Below are positions 1 through 10,300 of a DNA stretch of 36,332 nucleotides, in pieces; the stretch's first letter is position 1; each line of letters opens with the position of its first letter. The DNA is taken from the NCBI GenBank assembly GCA_033557685.1, contig JAWQRN010000143.1, forward strand, positions 1-36,332, in the 5' to 3' direction. The notes below the pieces were generated by a model. The model made no database searches. It was not told the DNA's origin and was given only the letters and a program-made list of their open reading frames with translations. The DNA comes from Sperchopsis tessellata. Lineage: Eukaryota > Arthropoda > Insecta > Coleoptera > Hydrophilidae. The position numbers were made by a program, and so were the translations under genes.

Positions 1-169
1 ATAACAGGCGAAAATAATCGGTTTGTTTAGCAAAATAACACAAAAAAAAAATTAATAAAATAAATTATGATGGAAAGGATTTTTTAGTATACTACTGTAA
101 ATTGTAAAACCTGTTTTAAGGTCAAAGCATTTTAACTTTTTTATCTATTTTTGTCAGCAGTCTATCATG

Positions 170-1180
170 TACTACTGGCCGAAGGCCTTCCCAAGATCTA
201 TCCACGTTTTGGCCTTACTTGGTCTTTTTACAAACTGCAAATGTCTTGATCGAGTGAAATGCTTTCTTGTAATCCACTAACAAGTACAACATATTGGCAG
301 GTTACTCGTTACATATTGATATCAACTCACCCGTTTTGTTAATGTGGTTGATATACCTTAAGAAAGCCTGCCTGTTCTTTGGGTAAGGCGATACGTAATT
401 ATTTTGGTAAATATCTTGTAATCCACAAATGTGAGACTGATTAGAGGGTAATTTTTCAGGTCTTCTTTATTTTTGTTTTTGTGAATGTGTTGTTCCAAGA
501 TGCTGGTATCTCTTTTGTATCCGTGCATGACGTATACAGTTTTCTTAGAATTATATATTCTCATCTCCAGTAATTTTCTTATGTCAATCATGAACCCGTT
601 TGTCCCTGGTGCCTTTCCACTCTTCATTGATTTCAAAGCGTGGGCAAATTGTGAGGTAATATTGGTGGAACTACTTTTTCGGAAAATATGTTTACATGGT
701 CATCTTCATCTTAATAAAGTTATTGGTAAAACTTTCTAACCACTTTAAGTCTTCATTTTCTATCGTCACCCCTCCCAATCCTAAGATCCTATGCTGGTCT
801 ATCGCTCGGAGTCAGGATTCATAGGTGTATCTACCTTTATTCGCTTTTTATGGTTTTTTAAATTCCACACACTCTATATTATGCTTTTGTGTCATAATTT
901 TACCATTTAATAACCTATGCTGCTTTTGCAGGGTTAGTCCGTTCGAAAGTTTTCGACTCTTTATACCATTAGAACTTGCAATGTCTGTTGTTAAATGAAA
1001 CACATTACTGGCACCATTGTGTTTTACCAGAGCAACAAATTTGTTCTTAAGGTTTAGTTTAAATAATTCTTGATTAGACGGTTTATGTAATAATAATCCA
1101 TACATAAAAAAATTATTTCCCAACGTAAGCTTAAAAAAAAATGATAAAATATTCACTGAAACTGTATTGTTAATTTTCAC
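170..1180 (-). pseudogene. RTE-type LINE ORF relic (linker plus reverse transcriptase)
   Basis: Read on the minus strand, high to low coordinates. At about 1110-850 is the segment between endonuclease and RT (LFKLNLKNKFVALV, then RKLSNGLTLQKQHRLL and NIECVEFKKP), which matches the typical linker of RTE-like insect elements. At 700-636 comes VVPPILP, then SMKSGKAPGTNG (the GKAPGxDG block), and at about 440-380 NYPLISLTFVDYKIFTKII (NYRPISL block). PKEQAGF (about 385-365) lies in another frame, and ANMLYLLVDYKKAFHSIK at 298-245 is RT motif A, with the catalytic Asp kept. Blocks between motif A and the 3' end are missing. A possible C-terminal WIDLGKAFGQ (compare WxSLGEAFVQQ) is at 210-180. Frameshifts and an internal deletion make it a dead copy. 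RT identity is secure; the RTE label is probable. Confidence 0.85.
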
Positions 1181-2387
1181 ATAGAAATTTATATAATTTT
1201 TGTTTATATCACCATTAAGTTTTAAAATTGGTGCATTTACTGAACTCTCAAAGTCGCTTGGTCGAGTCCTTTGGACATTGCAGTCGTGTATTTATTTATT
1301 TTTTTGTATTTCTTCGTTTAAGCAAAACTAAAATAATAACTGTTCTTATATAATTAAATAATTCTATCCTCCGTCTGTACATTTTTGCACGTGAAACTTA
1401 TTTGCGCGTTTTAATATAACTGTTCTCATGGTAAGCTTGAGGTTTGAATATTATGACATTTTGTATTACAGAATTTCGTCACTGACTTTCAGCACTTGCT
1501 CGAAGCTATGATGATGATTTTGTAGTACTCTAATTGCTTGTACCAAAGTTTCCTTAGCTGTAAAACCTATTTTCTCTGTACACACATATGATTAAATGTG
1601 AAGAGTAATATTAGTTTCACTGTTATAGGTAAATATTTATTCATGCTATATGTTATTCAGGAGTATAATCAGAAGTTGATTTAACAGCTGGATCTATATC
1701 AAGTACTGTGAATGGTCTGCTGGTACAATGTTAAATGGGATCAACAGGGAATTTCTCTTTTCGGTTGGTTACATTTGTTGGAGCTTAAGTTTCTAAAAAT
1801 TTTGGAAGTCAGTCTTGATAATTGGTTGTAGTATTGAATTGAATGCCCTTATATTTGCGAAGAGTAAATATTCATGTATGGGTCCATTTATATTTTTCCT
1901 AGATAGTGTAGGATCCACTGCGTAAGATAAACCGACTCCTCGGCGATTTGCTCCAGTATATTACGTCCATTGTAAGTAATTATCATAAAAAGTAGAAAAT
2001 AATCCGACCCCAAAATGTCGTTAAAATCTTACCAATGAAAAAAAACTAATTTCTACCAGTATTATATAAAATATTGTATTGTACGTTCTGTGAATTAGAA
2101 AATTACCATGATTATCAGTTCGATTATAAAAGGTGACCTCAGTTGGCTAGTTAAATTAGTCCAATCCTATTTGTAATTGTAGTATGTTCTGTGCGATTTT
2201 TGATTAAAAAGGAGATACTTAATGGGAGTACTTTCACACCATATATCTTTAAGTCTTCGTCATAATTTGAAATAAGCGATATTTCTAAACACTGCTTCTT
2301 GAAACCAAAATAGCTAAACCTACATAACTATCAAGGTGGACATGGATAAATACATTAAATTCTTTAAATGTTATAGTTTTATTTGTT
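1181..2387. other. Unassigned AT-rich stretch
   Basis: About 1.2 kb with no recognised gene or repeat. The only coding-like patch is a 41-codon open stretch without ATG on the minus strand, 1591-1466. It reads KIGFTAKETLVQAIRVL, then a His triplet, SFEQVLKVSDEIL and stop. It has low-bias, protein-like composition but I do not recognise it; it could be a TE scrap or chance. Confidence 0.5.
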
Positions 2388-2599
2388 TTGAATTCATTTC
2401 CGATGAAAGTTTATCTCTATTTGCCACACGGATTTAGTATTATATTGAATTATAAGAATATTTATCATTGTGAATATTTGTTTCATGCAATTATTAAGAA
2501 AAAATATTCTATTAGACCAACTATTGATTGTTTTGTTGAATTTTGTCGGCAATATTATACCCAATGCACTTCTCCAATGCCATGCCACATTTCTTCTCC

Positions 2600-3560
2600 G
2601 AAAAAGGTTTCTCATTCATTTGCGGCCAACAAAATACCCCCCCCCCAGCACCATTTCCACTCTCCTTTGATCCTGTATATCTCTAACATTATTCGCACAC
2701 TTTGTCAATAGATGTTCCATTGTCTCAAGCCCCTCTCCGCACAACCTACACACCTTTTCTTCCAGTGTTATCCATCGCACGCTGAAACGAGCCACAGTGC
2801 TTATATCCATATTTGCATTATTCAAATAATTAGAGATTATATATCAACTGATGTTAAATTTGTTACAGATTACATGTCTGTTTTCATCTGAATTTCTGGT
2901 CTTCTCCACATATTTCATTGCTCTCTTCCCTGCAGTGGTATATATTCCGTGTCGGTTTGTCTCGGCCAGAATCAAGAAGCCTGGTGTTGTTCTGTTCAAT
3001 TCCAGAGTCCACTTGATGTATTGCATCTGCACCTTCTCCAGTTGTTTCTTCAGCCTGAAGCCTCAGACCTCAGCCGCATAAAACACGATAGCTGCACATA
3101 CAGAATCAAATAGCATTTTCCTAGTTTTTCAGTAATTCTAAAACTTCCTCTTGTCAATTATCCATAATTGACACACATCAGTTTTGGCCTGCTTTGTCAC
3201 ATACTTCAAATGTGTTTTTATGCCATTTGTCTCTTCAAAATATAATTTCAAGTATTTATACTGTTTGACTGTTTCAATTGTGCCGTTCGTCTACTTCCAA
3301 TCCACAACCTCTCGTCAATTACCACCCTTTCGAAATATCAAAATTTTTGATTTATCTGTATTTAAATCCAAATTCTTTCCATACAAATACTTCTCGAATG
3401 CTTTTAGCAACTCCTTCATTTCGTTTTGCTTGTTGGCCTGCAAAAAATGTTATCTATGAATGCAGGAGCTCTTATCTTATGATGGTATAACATTATTCCT
3501 CCAACATGCATTTTTTCTAGTTATCTCTCCAAATCTGCCAAATATTGTATATGTGTGTTA
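2600..3560 (-). pseudogene. Non-LTR retrotransposon relic: RT palm to C-terminal Cys/His region
   Basis: The minus strand reads in order through several frames. LADLERxLEKMHVGG is at about 3545-3500. The RT motif C position reads APAFIDNIF where active elements have AYADDI, so both catalytic aspartates are disturbed. ANKQNEMKELLKAFEKYL, then NLDLNTDKSKILIFRKGG follow (3440-3330), and VKQYKYLKLYF at about 3270. LFDSVCAAIVFYAAEV at about 3110-3065 matches the block usually read as LFDxxVxxVxxYGAEVWG. Then come KVQMQYIKWTLELNRTTPG (3030-2975) and VCRLCGEGLETMEHLLTKC (about 2750-2690), a C-x2-C-x8-H-x4-C pattern at the C-terminus. The arrangement is common in LINEs of Hymenoptera and other insects. 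Multiple stops and shifts; the clade is not assigned. Confidence 0.85.
2637..2646. repeat. Poly-C run (10 C)
   Basis: A homopolymer of ten C within the 3' part of the LINE relic, unusual in this AT-rich window. On the LINE's own strand it is a G run inside the reading frame, so it may reflect slippage. Confidence 0.9.
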
Positions 3561-3779
3561 ATGTAACACATAAATATAAAATAAAAGTCAATTGTCTTTC
3601 CACAAAGGTCATTTTCAGGTTAAAAATTAAAAAAGAAAATAAATACGTTAAGAAATTATGTGCGAGAAAAGTATTAATACCCGGTACCGTTGACTGTCAC
3701 TAATAGTTAACAACAGACAAATTACGCGAAATTGGTGTACCAACCAACTGGCTAGGATGAGATTCTGGACAATGGGGTA

Positions 3780-4245
3780 AGAAAGTTAGTGGAATATGCT
3801 TCTCAAAGTCCTGTCAAAAGCTCTTTTAATATCATGACAAGGATAGTAGTTCGCATGCGCAATTTGCAAAATAGTTTTAAGCTCCAAGGAGAAATCATTA
3901 GACGAAAGAAGAATATAATTAATTTGAACGAATACTTTGAACAACTTTTAGTCAAGCAACGTGGAGAGCTCGAATAAAATAGTTGGTCACAAAAAATGAT
4001 AAAACTCCAGGCCTCTGAATCAGGATATTATAAATGTAAACCGTACCATAGTAACAGGCATCAAATCTTACAGTGGAAGCCGGGGGCAATCAAGAGACAA
4101 TGAAGACATATGAGAAGTTGGAAGAGCGGTATAAATGAAGAAATACGAAAAAGTGGATTAGAGGCAGATTTATGGAACGACAAAGAAGGATGGCGATTAG
4201 GTATCAGAAGACAAATAAAAATTCGGAAACTGTATATGATTAGCT
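3780..4245 (+). pseudogene. RTE-like LINE fragment with internal deletion
   Basis: The plus-strand ORF 3789-3977 contains GEIIRRKKNIINLNEYFEQLL, matching the linker block GEIIxxKxxILxRWxEYFEELLN that precedes the RT in RTE-like elements. From about 4105 the reading continues with SWKSGINEEIRKSGLEADLW, then NDKEGWRLGIRRQIK to about 4215. This resembles the extreme C-terminus of such ORFs (RPxxSWxxGIxxxMxxRxL...WNDRxxWRLGIGxR). The whole RT domain between them is missing, so this is an internally deleted copy, or two nearby fragments of one family. Each match is short and judged by eye. Confidence 0.65.
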
Positions 4246-4549
4246 AGAAAAACATTTTCAGAGCGATATTGGCTAGGTTAGATAAATTGCAACCGGAGTT
4301 GCCTAGTATCAATTTGGAATTAATTTTCTAGAGGTTTTAAAATAGTGGGTTTCATGACCATTTGTTTTTTTAAATAAAACGGTAGATCTTGTAAAATTAG
4401 TTCTCTTTGTACCTAAAGGAATTCACTCCATTAATTAACGTTAAAAGTTGTGTTCGCAATTATTTCTCTTATGAGTTTTTGTTATTTATATACCTCACAA
4501 TTTTTATAATTTGATTTAAAATGTAACAAAATATGGATTTCCGCAACTG
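4246..4549. other. Unassigned AT-rich spacer
   Basis: No gene, repeat or recognisable transposon end seen. It separates the plus-strand LINE fragment from the minus-strand gag-like relic and may hold untranslated sequence of either. Confidence 0.5.
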
Positions 4550-5345
4550 CCTACATTTTTCGCATTTTTTGTCTGTGATTTATTACACGCTGAATGTATG
4601 ACTTAACAGGTCTGCGAGGGCTTCCAATATATACATAAGGCGAAAGTAAATGTGTCCAAATATTCATTTCTCGGGGGATAGTTTTGATTGAATTATTTCC
4701 TATTTCAATTTTACGATTCATTCTTTCAATCGTTTAAACTGGTACATCTGACTTTATATGTTGACCTATATAATCAGTAGGAAGGCTTGCATCTACTATA
4801 CGGACAATTCCGCGACCTCTACCAGATGTGTAGTGATGTAAACAATTCAATTTACTTGCTTTAAATCTATACTTGAAACTAATTTATTTGCTGTATCTGC
4901 AGATTTAAGTTCTACTTTAACTCCCTTTTTATTTCTTTGTATTGGACGAATACGTTTATCGTTGTCTAGCAATCGCTCAATGAAATCAGAAACGGATTTG
5001 CACAATTTAGATTAAATCGCAAATAAGCATATCATATTCCGATATACTAATAACAATATACATTCCTAATCGATGTTCTTCATTAATTTTATGTTTTATA
5101 AAATATTGTAGTAGTTGTCGATTTAAATTTTAAATATGAAATATTGATATTCAACACATACACTTGTAATATTCTATATCTTATATAGTCTTGATACCCG
5201 AGATTTAATTTTGTTTTCTTTTGAAATTTTAAGCCAATGTGACCGTTTGAACATAATTGGGCAAATATTTTGATGATTTTACCTCCAAAGACGAAATTAG
5301 GATATACATTCAAAAATGGATCACCAGGTACAGAACGACTAAATG
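4550..5345 (-). pseudogene. LINE ORF1 (gag-like, nucleic-acid-binding) relic
   Basis: Minus strand from about 5330: DPFLNVYPNFVFGGKIIKIF, then GYQDYIRYRIL; at about 4965-4905 RIRPIQRNKKGVKVELKS followed by ADTANKLVSS; at about 4840-4620 RGIVRIVDASLPTDYIGQ, VPVQTIERMNRKIEIG and VYIGSPRRPVKSYIQRV. This order (RNKxxVxFxSAxxAN, then RGIVRxVDxxLxxxxI, then VYxxxxRxPVxPYI leading to CCHC knuckles) is the layout of ORF1 proteins of Jockey- and I-like insect LINEs. The expected zinc knuckles are not readable after VKSYIQRV; only scattered H, C and K residues remain. It lies immediately downstream of, and parallel to, the piggyBac relic. The frame is broken several times. No ORF2 follows on this side. 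Confidence 0.65.
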
Positions 5346-5374
5346 ATGTAAAACAAGGTTTTATTATAATTTTT

Positions 5375-6900
5375 AATAAATGTTTATGTTTATGATTCTT
5401 CAACATTATATTTCTTAAAACAATAATCAGGAAGGAGTACACAGCATTTTCCAAAATAATTTGTTGATTTTTTTTTTCATATGGCGCAACAAATTTACTT
5501 GTCCGGTTGTATTACCCAGTGGTCTTTTCTAGTAAACTAGAATTCTTTGGCCAGCCGTCTGTCTAGACTGGATTTTCAAATCTCCTCAAATATATCTACA
5601 CAAATTCTCTTCTAAATTTAAAATAAACAGTCAGGCTTCAGCCTGTCAACCTTCCCTCTGTAAAGCTGCCATGCATTTTGAACACTTGTATCAATACAAA
5701 AACAAAAGATGGTCACCAACACTTACAACGTATTCTATAATTCTGGATGTTGTTCTTTATTCGGCCCAAACCATCCATATACTTATTAATTACTTCACAA
5801 GAACTGATAGCATAAACTGGTTGATAATCATTCCAAGTTGTTACTAGAATATTCGTAGATTTATCAGGTACAAAATAATAGGTACCAAGTTTCATTATTT
5901 GTTGAGTTCATTAGGTAAAATGACTGGGAATTTATTTAATCCATTTACCATCACTGTACCTATATAGCTAATGCCCATTTCTTGAAGACGATTTATGAGC
6001 TTCAAAAAAAGGGGGTAACATATATTTTCAAATGGAATACCTTTTGGCAATTCAGGATACTAATTTTACTACGATGAACCCTCCAACACCAAGATCCATA
6101 TGCATTCTGATTTGTTCTTTCTCTTGATAAGGCATATACAAAAATAGTACTGTAGAAGGTTCACAGATGCGCTACATTTTAAATCTATAACGTACGAGTT
6201 TACGTTTTATGAATTGCTTAGCTCCGTGCTTACGAAAATATAGGGACCATGCTTTTATCTGTAGATACATTTTCAGTAAGTAGTGCATGTTCCTTGAAAT
6301 ATTTATTTAAAATTTCAAATGAAAATATGAGTTTTGCGAATTTATCGTTGGGAACAAGATTATTAGTTTTAACACAATGTGCGTATTTGTTTGATTTATT
6401 CGAATGAGTTTCTGATTCTACCTCCCACCACATTCTTCATATCGTGACTTTGAAGTGTTCAGACAGTAATAAAATACCAATTCATTTCATCAGTATCAAT
6501 ACTAAAGTTGTGGTCACCTTCTTTATTTCTTGCATATGGCATGAACATACCAACTAAGTACTTAGAAACTTCGTCATCACATAATTATTTGAAATAAGTA
6601 ACTCCCGTTTCATTTAAATCGGATTGTACATGTGAGAAAATTTGTTATTGTGTCTTCCTTTCGCAATTGGCGCTTTTGGGCAATCCGTCGCTGTAACTCT
6701 GCCAAGGGAAATATTATCTTCTGCAGAATTCCCGTGAAAATTCATTATTGCAGAAGCAGTTGCTTGTAGTTGCTTACCACTGAAGTTGATGACCTCGGAT
6801 GTATCTTCTTACCCAAATTCTCTTCGCTGCATTCACCGTGACTTGGAGGGGCGATGTAAACATCTGCTTCCCAAAATTCGCCTCGTTCAAATAGATCTGT
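5375..6900 (-). pseudogene. piggyBac transposase relic, PGBD2/3-like (copy 1)
   Basis: piggyBac transposases cut and paste DNA at TTAA sites using an RNase-H-like DDD domain. On the minus strand nearly the whole protein can be followed: N-terminal DLFERGEFWEADVYIAPPSH (6898-6840); YFK then DDEVSKYLVGMFMPYARNK (about 6600-6530); FAKLIFSFEILNKYFKEHAL and STDKSMVPIFS (6340-6235), the first catalytic Asp in the S-x-D-x-SMVP block; HGAKQFIKRKLVRYRFK; GTVMVNGLNKFPV (about 5965); LVTTWNDYQPVYAISS with W-x-D (5850-5800); VINKYMDGLGRIKNNIQNYR (5795-5735); FCFCIDTSVQNAWQLYR (5705-5650); and a degraded C-terminal Cys-rich finger to about 5380. Several stops and frameshifts; the YFDNFF second-Asp block is not readable. 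No TTAA-flanked terminal repeats were identified. Confidence 0.88.
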
Positions 6901-7084
6901 TAGTGTTTGAGTTGTGGAATATTTAATAATAAAAAAACATTTTTATATCAATATTCCTTGAAATTATATAAAGCAGCTGCGAGCCTTTAAAAAAAAATAA
7001 AATAATTACGACGTAATTTATTTACTCAAACTATATTATTTCCGGGTGGAAATCGTATAGAGGTTCTGATAAGTGCCGACGTTT
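6901..7084. other. Unassigned spacer at the 5' edge of the Penelope-like element
   Basis: A-rich sequence between the piggyBac relic and the Penelope-like relic. On the minus strand at about 7092-7070 it contains GGACGAAACGTCGGCAC, which recalls the 3' half of hammerhead ribozymes found in terminal repeats of Penelope-like elements. The catalytic CUGAUGA box is not visible on that strand. Confidence 0.3.
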
Positions 7085-8010
7085 CGTCCACTATTGTAAG
7101 ACGAGTGATGGATGACACGTTTTTTATATGGCCGTCGGGATGAGAGGCCCTAGATGCCTTCTTAGATCATATAAACTCCCAACAACCCAATATTCGTTTT
7201 TCGAAGGAAATTGAGTCACCAGGTCCCTATCTTTCTTAGATGTATTGTTGAAACGTTGGATCATTCGGTTTATCGTAAGTCCACCCATACGAAAAGGTAC
7301 TCGCATATATTGTTACATCATCACCCTTGTCAAAAAATGTCTGTGATTAATTCTTTCGTACAGCGAGCTTTCATATTGTGTGACACAACTCTGCTTTCCC
7401 AGAAGTTGCGTACAGTCACCGATGTGCTTATATCCAATGGATATAATTATTCTGATATCAAATGGTCAATAAGACGTTTCAGAAATCCACCCAACGTTGA
7501 CAAAAATACTACTGGTGAAAGTAACAGCTTATCTACCATTCGTCGAGGATTCGACGGATTAAATTGCCCGCGTACTTAGAAAATTTGATACCAAAACATT
7601 ATTCTCCCCAATACAAAATATTTCGCAAGTTCTTCCTCCTGCAAAAGATGTCATCACGTTGCAAAGCTAAAGAGTTTATCAGGTCCCTTGTTTCTGTGGT
7701 AAGGTCTATGTCAGAGAAACTAAGCGTACGATTATTACTTGCCGTGGCTGAACATTGTCATGAAAAAAGTCATACCATTATGTTTTAAGATACTAAGGTC
7801 TAGGCTCGTGAGCCTTCTTATATTCCTAAAATATCAGAGAACCCATTGAGGTTTATAATCGCCACAAAAATATTAATAGGGACGATGGATTTGGTTTCTT
7901 GGAGGATCATCCTCGCTCGTTTCTCTCTCCTTGCACTGGATAACAACCGTCCGAATATAACGGCTCCATCCTAGTGCATATCCCCCACTCCAGTCATTTC
8001 CCATATAAGC
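7085..8010 (+). pseudogene. Penelope-like retroelement relic: RT C-terminus plus GIY-YIG nuclease
   Basis: The plus strand begins at RT motif C, RVMDDTFFIWPSG (7098-7136; active elements read RYVDDTFxIWxHG, and both Asp are kept). DAFLDHINSQQPNIRFSKEI follows, then ESPG. HSVYRKSTHTKRYSHILLHH (7266-7325) and VINSFVQRAFILCD are the conserved SVYRKPTHTDRYLxxxSxHHP and RA block. RTVTDVLISNGYNYSDI follows. After a shift, ISQVLPPAKDVITLQS, then VYQVPCFCGKVYVRETKR (7690-7745) is the GIY-YIG type endonuclease core (CxCGKxYVGxTKR), followed by AEHCHEKSH. The C-terminus REPIEVYNRHKNINRDDGFG is at 7838-7900. Everything upstream of motif C is missing, so the copy is 5' truncated. Stops and shifts show it is inactive. 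It meets the Jockey-like element, in the opposite direction, at about 8010-8040. Confidence 0.88.
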
Positions 8011-8039
8011 ATGATCCGGCCGAGTTTGGATCAGTGTAT

Positions 8040-9300
8040 TGAATTAATTATTTGAAGTAGCATCACGCGCCTTGAACATGTCTCTTGCAACGGTGAACGA
8101 AAATTCGCCACTTATCACAGGTTGTACACGGTTTCCATGATACGAAAGAACCGAATGACAATCTAGTAGAAACCCAGGGATCGGGTCGAGTCCTGAAGAA
8201 AACTTGGGCTTAATACGTATGTGCAGGAGTTATGTTGTCTAATGAAATCATAGACCATGACATATTTAAATCAATTAGAGGATCATCCACCGAAGGTGGA
8301 AGTAAAACACCAGCAAAAAAAGCCGCAATGGCGTTTACAATTTCATTTAGATTTTAAAATTTATCATCCTCACAAAAAAAGGATGATGGCAGGGAACCTC
8401 CACCCTTACGAGAGTTTACATATCGCCAGACATTTTTTGGGCAGGTTCTAATAGAAGCTTCAGAACTTTCTGCATATTGCTTGTAAGCTGAGGACAAAGC
8501 ATTTTTGAATTTACGCCGCAAACTACGGAACTGTTGGGCATAAAACAAATTGTAAGATAAACGTATATGCAGCTATAGAAAGTGAGCCTTACGGCGAATG
8601 TCCTTAATTACTCCAGTAGTGAACCAAGGGGGTAACGTTTCATGTGATAACAGGAGAGAGGTACGCAAACATCAAAGATTAGTAGTGGTGTCCAATAAAT
8701 GCGCTGATGCTCACACAACAGTGAAGATACGAGATCACCAAATCAAGCAACACTATTAAACTGCAGAAAGTTAAAAAATGTCGCAATATTGCTTACAACC
8801 CGAACACTATTATTATTAGATATTGGAGAGCTAAAGTCAGGTAAGTTAAAATCACTAACCAGCAGAATATTGGTATTAAGCATATATATTAAGTCTTCAA
8901 AACACTCTACAAACGTGGAATAAACGGCATGACCTATACCAGGTGTAATGTAAATGAGAATAACAAACGCAGACACCAATATAAACTGACAGTTAACACA
9001 GATAAGATCAATGTTGGCCGGGAGCATTGAAACCAAATTACCAACATCCACATGGCTTGACATGTATTTTGAATCGATGGCGATTAAAACACCGCTGCCT
9101 CTGGAGACACCACAGGTACTTCGGTTCCTATCACATCTATAAACATCAAATGATTCATCAAACACTTCAGAATCGAACACACTATTATCAAGCCACGGTT
9201 CAGTGAGCCACAACGTGAACATCTAGTGCAGAAATGGAAGCACGGAAAGTAGTATCCAGTTTAGAATTCAAACCACGCACGTTCTGATAGTACAGGCAAA
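8040..9300 (-). pseudogene. Jockey-like LINE ORF2 relic: endonuclease and start of RT
   Basis: Minus strand from 9300: LCLYYQNVRGLNSKLD (first catalytic block of the apurinic-type endonuclease, Asn kept); LTEPWLDNSVFDSEVFDESF, then SRGSGVLIAI (9205-9070); VSDFNLPDFSSPI at about 8850 (GDFNLPD block, Asp and Asn kept). Next come LPPWFTTGVIKDIRRKAHF (8630-8580), FYAQQFRSLRRKFKNAL and NVWRYVNSRKGGGSLPSSFF (8548-8370), the linker before the RT. KPKFSSGLDPIPGFLL (about 8205-8150) is the RT block KxxSSGPDGIPxxLL. FKARDATSNN at about 8060 corresponds to the FKxGDxxxxxNYRPI block. The RT palm and 3' end are absent, so the copy ends against the Penelope-like relic. Confidence 0.85.
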
Positions 9301-9308
9301 GATCATCA

Positions 9309-10300
9309 TCAATTTTGAACCTGCAAATGGGTATGATCCGGTATCAGGTTTTCACACGCCGCGTGTGACCCCCGCAAAAACCCTCCGAAGACATGCACCA
9401 GCGCGCCACAAAGTGAGAAAGTGTAAATGTCCGACCTCTTAGAAGAGAGTTTTTCACACTTGAACATACGAAATTCAGGCTTCAAATAGTTAGCCAAGTC
9501 ATCAACTGCTGTATCACGATCAAGCTGATAGATTTGAATGTCCATCACTCTCCCAGCACTCTTTAGAACTGCGGTCTCCGCGCCCTCTTGCGCGTGACCA
9601 CCGCGACCCGTCATCTGTTGCAGACTTTACCACATCAGTGGGATGCAGATAAGCAGAAGATCCAGAAATAAAAGGTGATTCCCCCACACCCTCGGGGGCA
9701 TCCGAATCACGCCCACCTCCCGCAATAGTTAGTGCAAAAGACTTAGAAGCCACAGGTGGACGCAGAGCCGGTTTCTTAACCGATCGTGACACTTTCGGCT
9801 TAAAAAGAACTACAATAGTACCAGACTACGTCGCAGACGGCTACATTTATCCTTCCATTTGAAGGAGAGTTAAACTCATTAATCAATCTTATATTGGACA
9901 CCTCGTCCCTCAAAACCGCGGTCTCAGACCTCAGTCCAAGGACCACATTAGTGGTGCAGTTTACAACGGAATCAACAGCATGCTGAATTATTGACGTTAA
10001 TTTTACAGATGATATAAACTCACTAATAATCTCCTGCGTATCATCCAGAGACAACTCATCTGGCATAGCACGAGCCAAAAGTACAACATCAGATCTGCAG
10101 GTAGAACACTTCCAGGAGACCATAGAACCGTTCATTCTCTCCTCAGTAAATTCCTAACGAATTCGTAACCGATGCGCAGATCAAGTGAAAGACATGATCA
10201 TTAGCGGCCGAACACTGCAGAAAATCCTCATCTTGGTGAGAAATTTATTGCACTCAGAACAACGAGTACATCTTTAATCCCATTATATTTTGAATCTGAA
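9309..10300 (-). pseudogene. Jockey-like LINE ORF1 relic with Cys/His finger and RRM-like C-terminus
   Basis: Minus strand. The N-terminus at about 10285-10100 shows RCTRCSECNKFLTK, then (shifted) DEDFLQCSAANDHVFHLICA and, at 10125-10100, SWKCSTCRSD. This gives a PHD-like spacing of Cys and His residues, known from ORF1 of some Jockey/CR1 elements. DDTQEIISEFISSVKL and ETAVLRDEVSNIRLINEF (10050-9880) look like a coiled-coil trimerisation segment. The next frame (9792-9520) is a basic, Ser/Gly-rich linker. The C-terminal DIQIYQLDRDTAVDDLANYL, then KPEFRMFKCEKLSSKRSDIY (9550-9440), resembles the RRM-like domain of these proteins. It lies directly upstream of ORF2 on the same strand, as expected for one element. 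Confidence 0.75.

Noticed and set aside
485..739. 84-codon plus-strand ORF
   Set aside because: It is antisense to the clearly recognisable RTE reverse-transcriptase blocks on the minus strand.
2388..2711. 107-codon plus-strand ORF
   Set aside because: Overlaps the LINE C-terminal Cys/His region on the opposite strand and has no similarity of its own.
3184..3490. Plus-strand ORFs of 91 and 70 codons
   Set aside because: Shadow of the minus-strand LINE RT region, which reads NLDLNTDKSKILIFRKGG there.
8257..8451. 64-codon plus-strand ORF
   Set aside because: Antisense to the Jockey-like linker and RT start.
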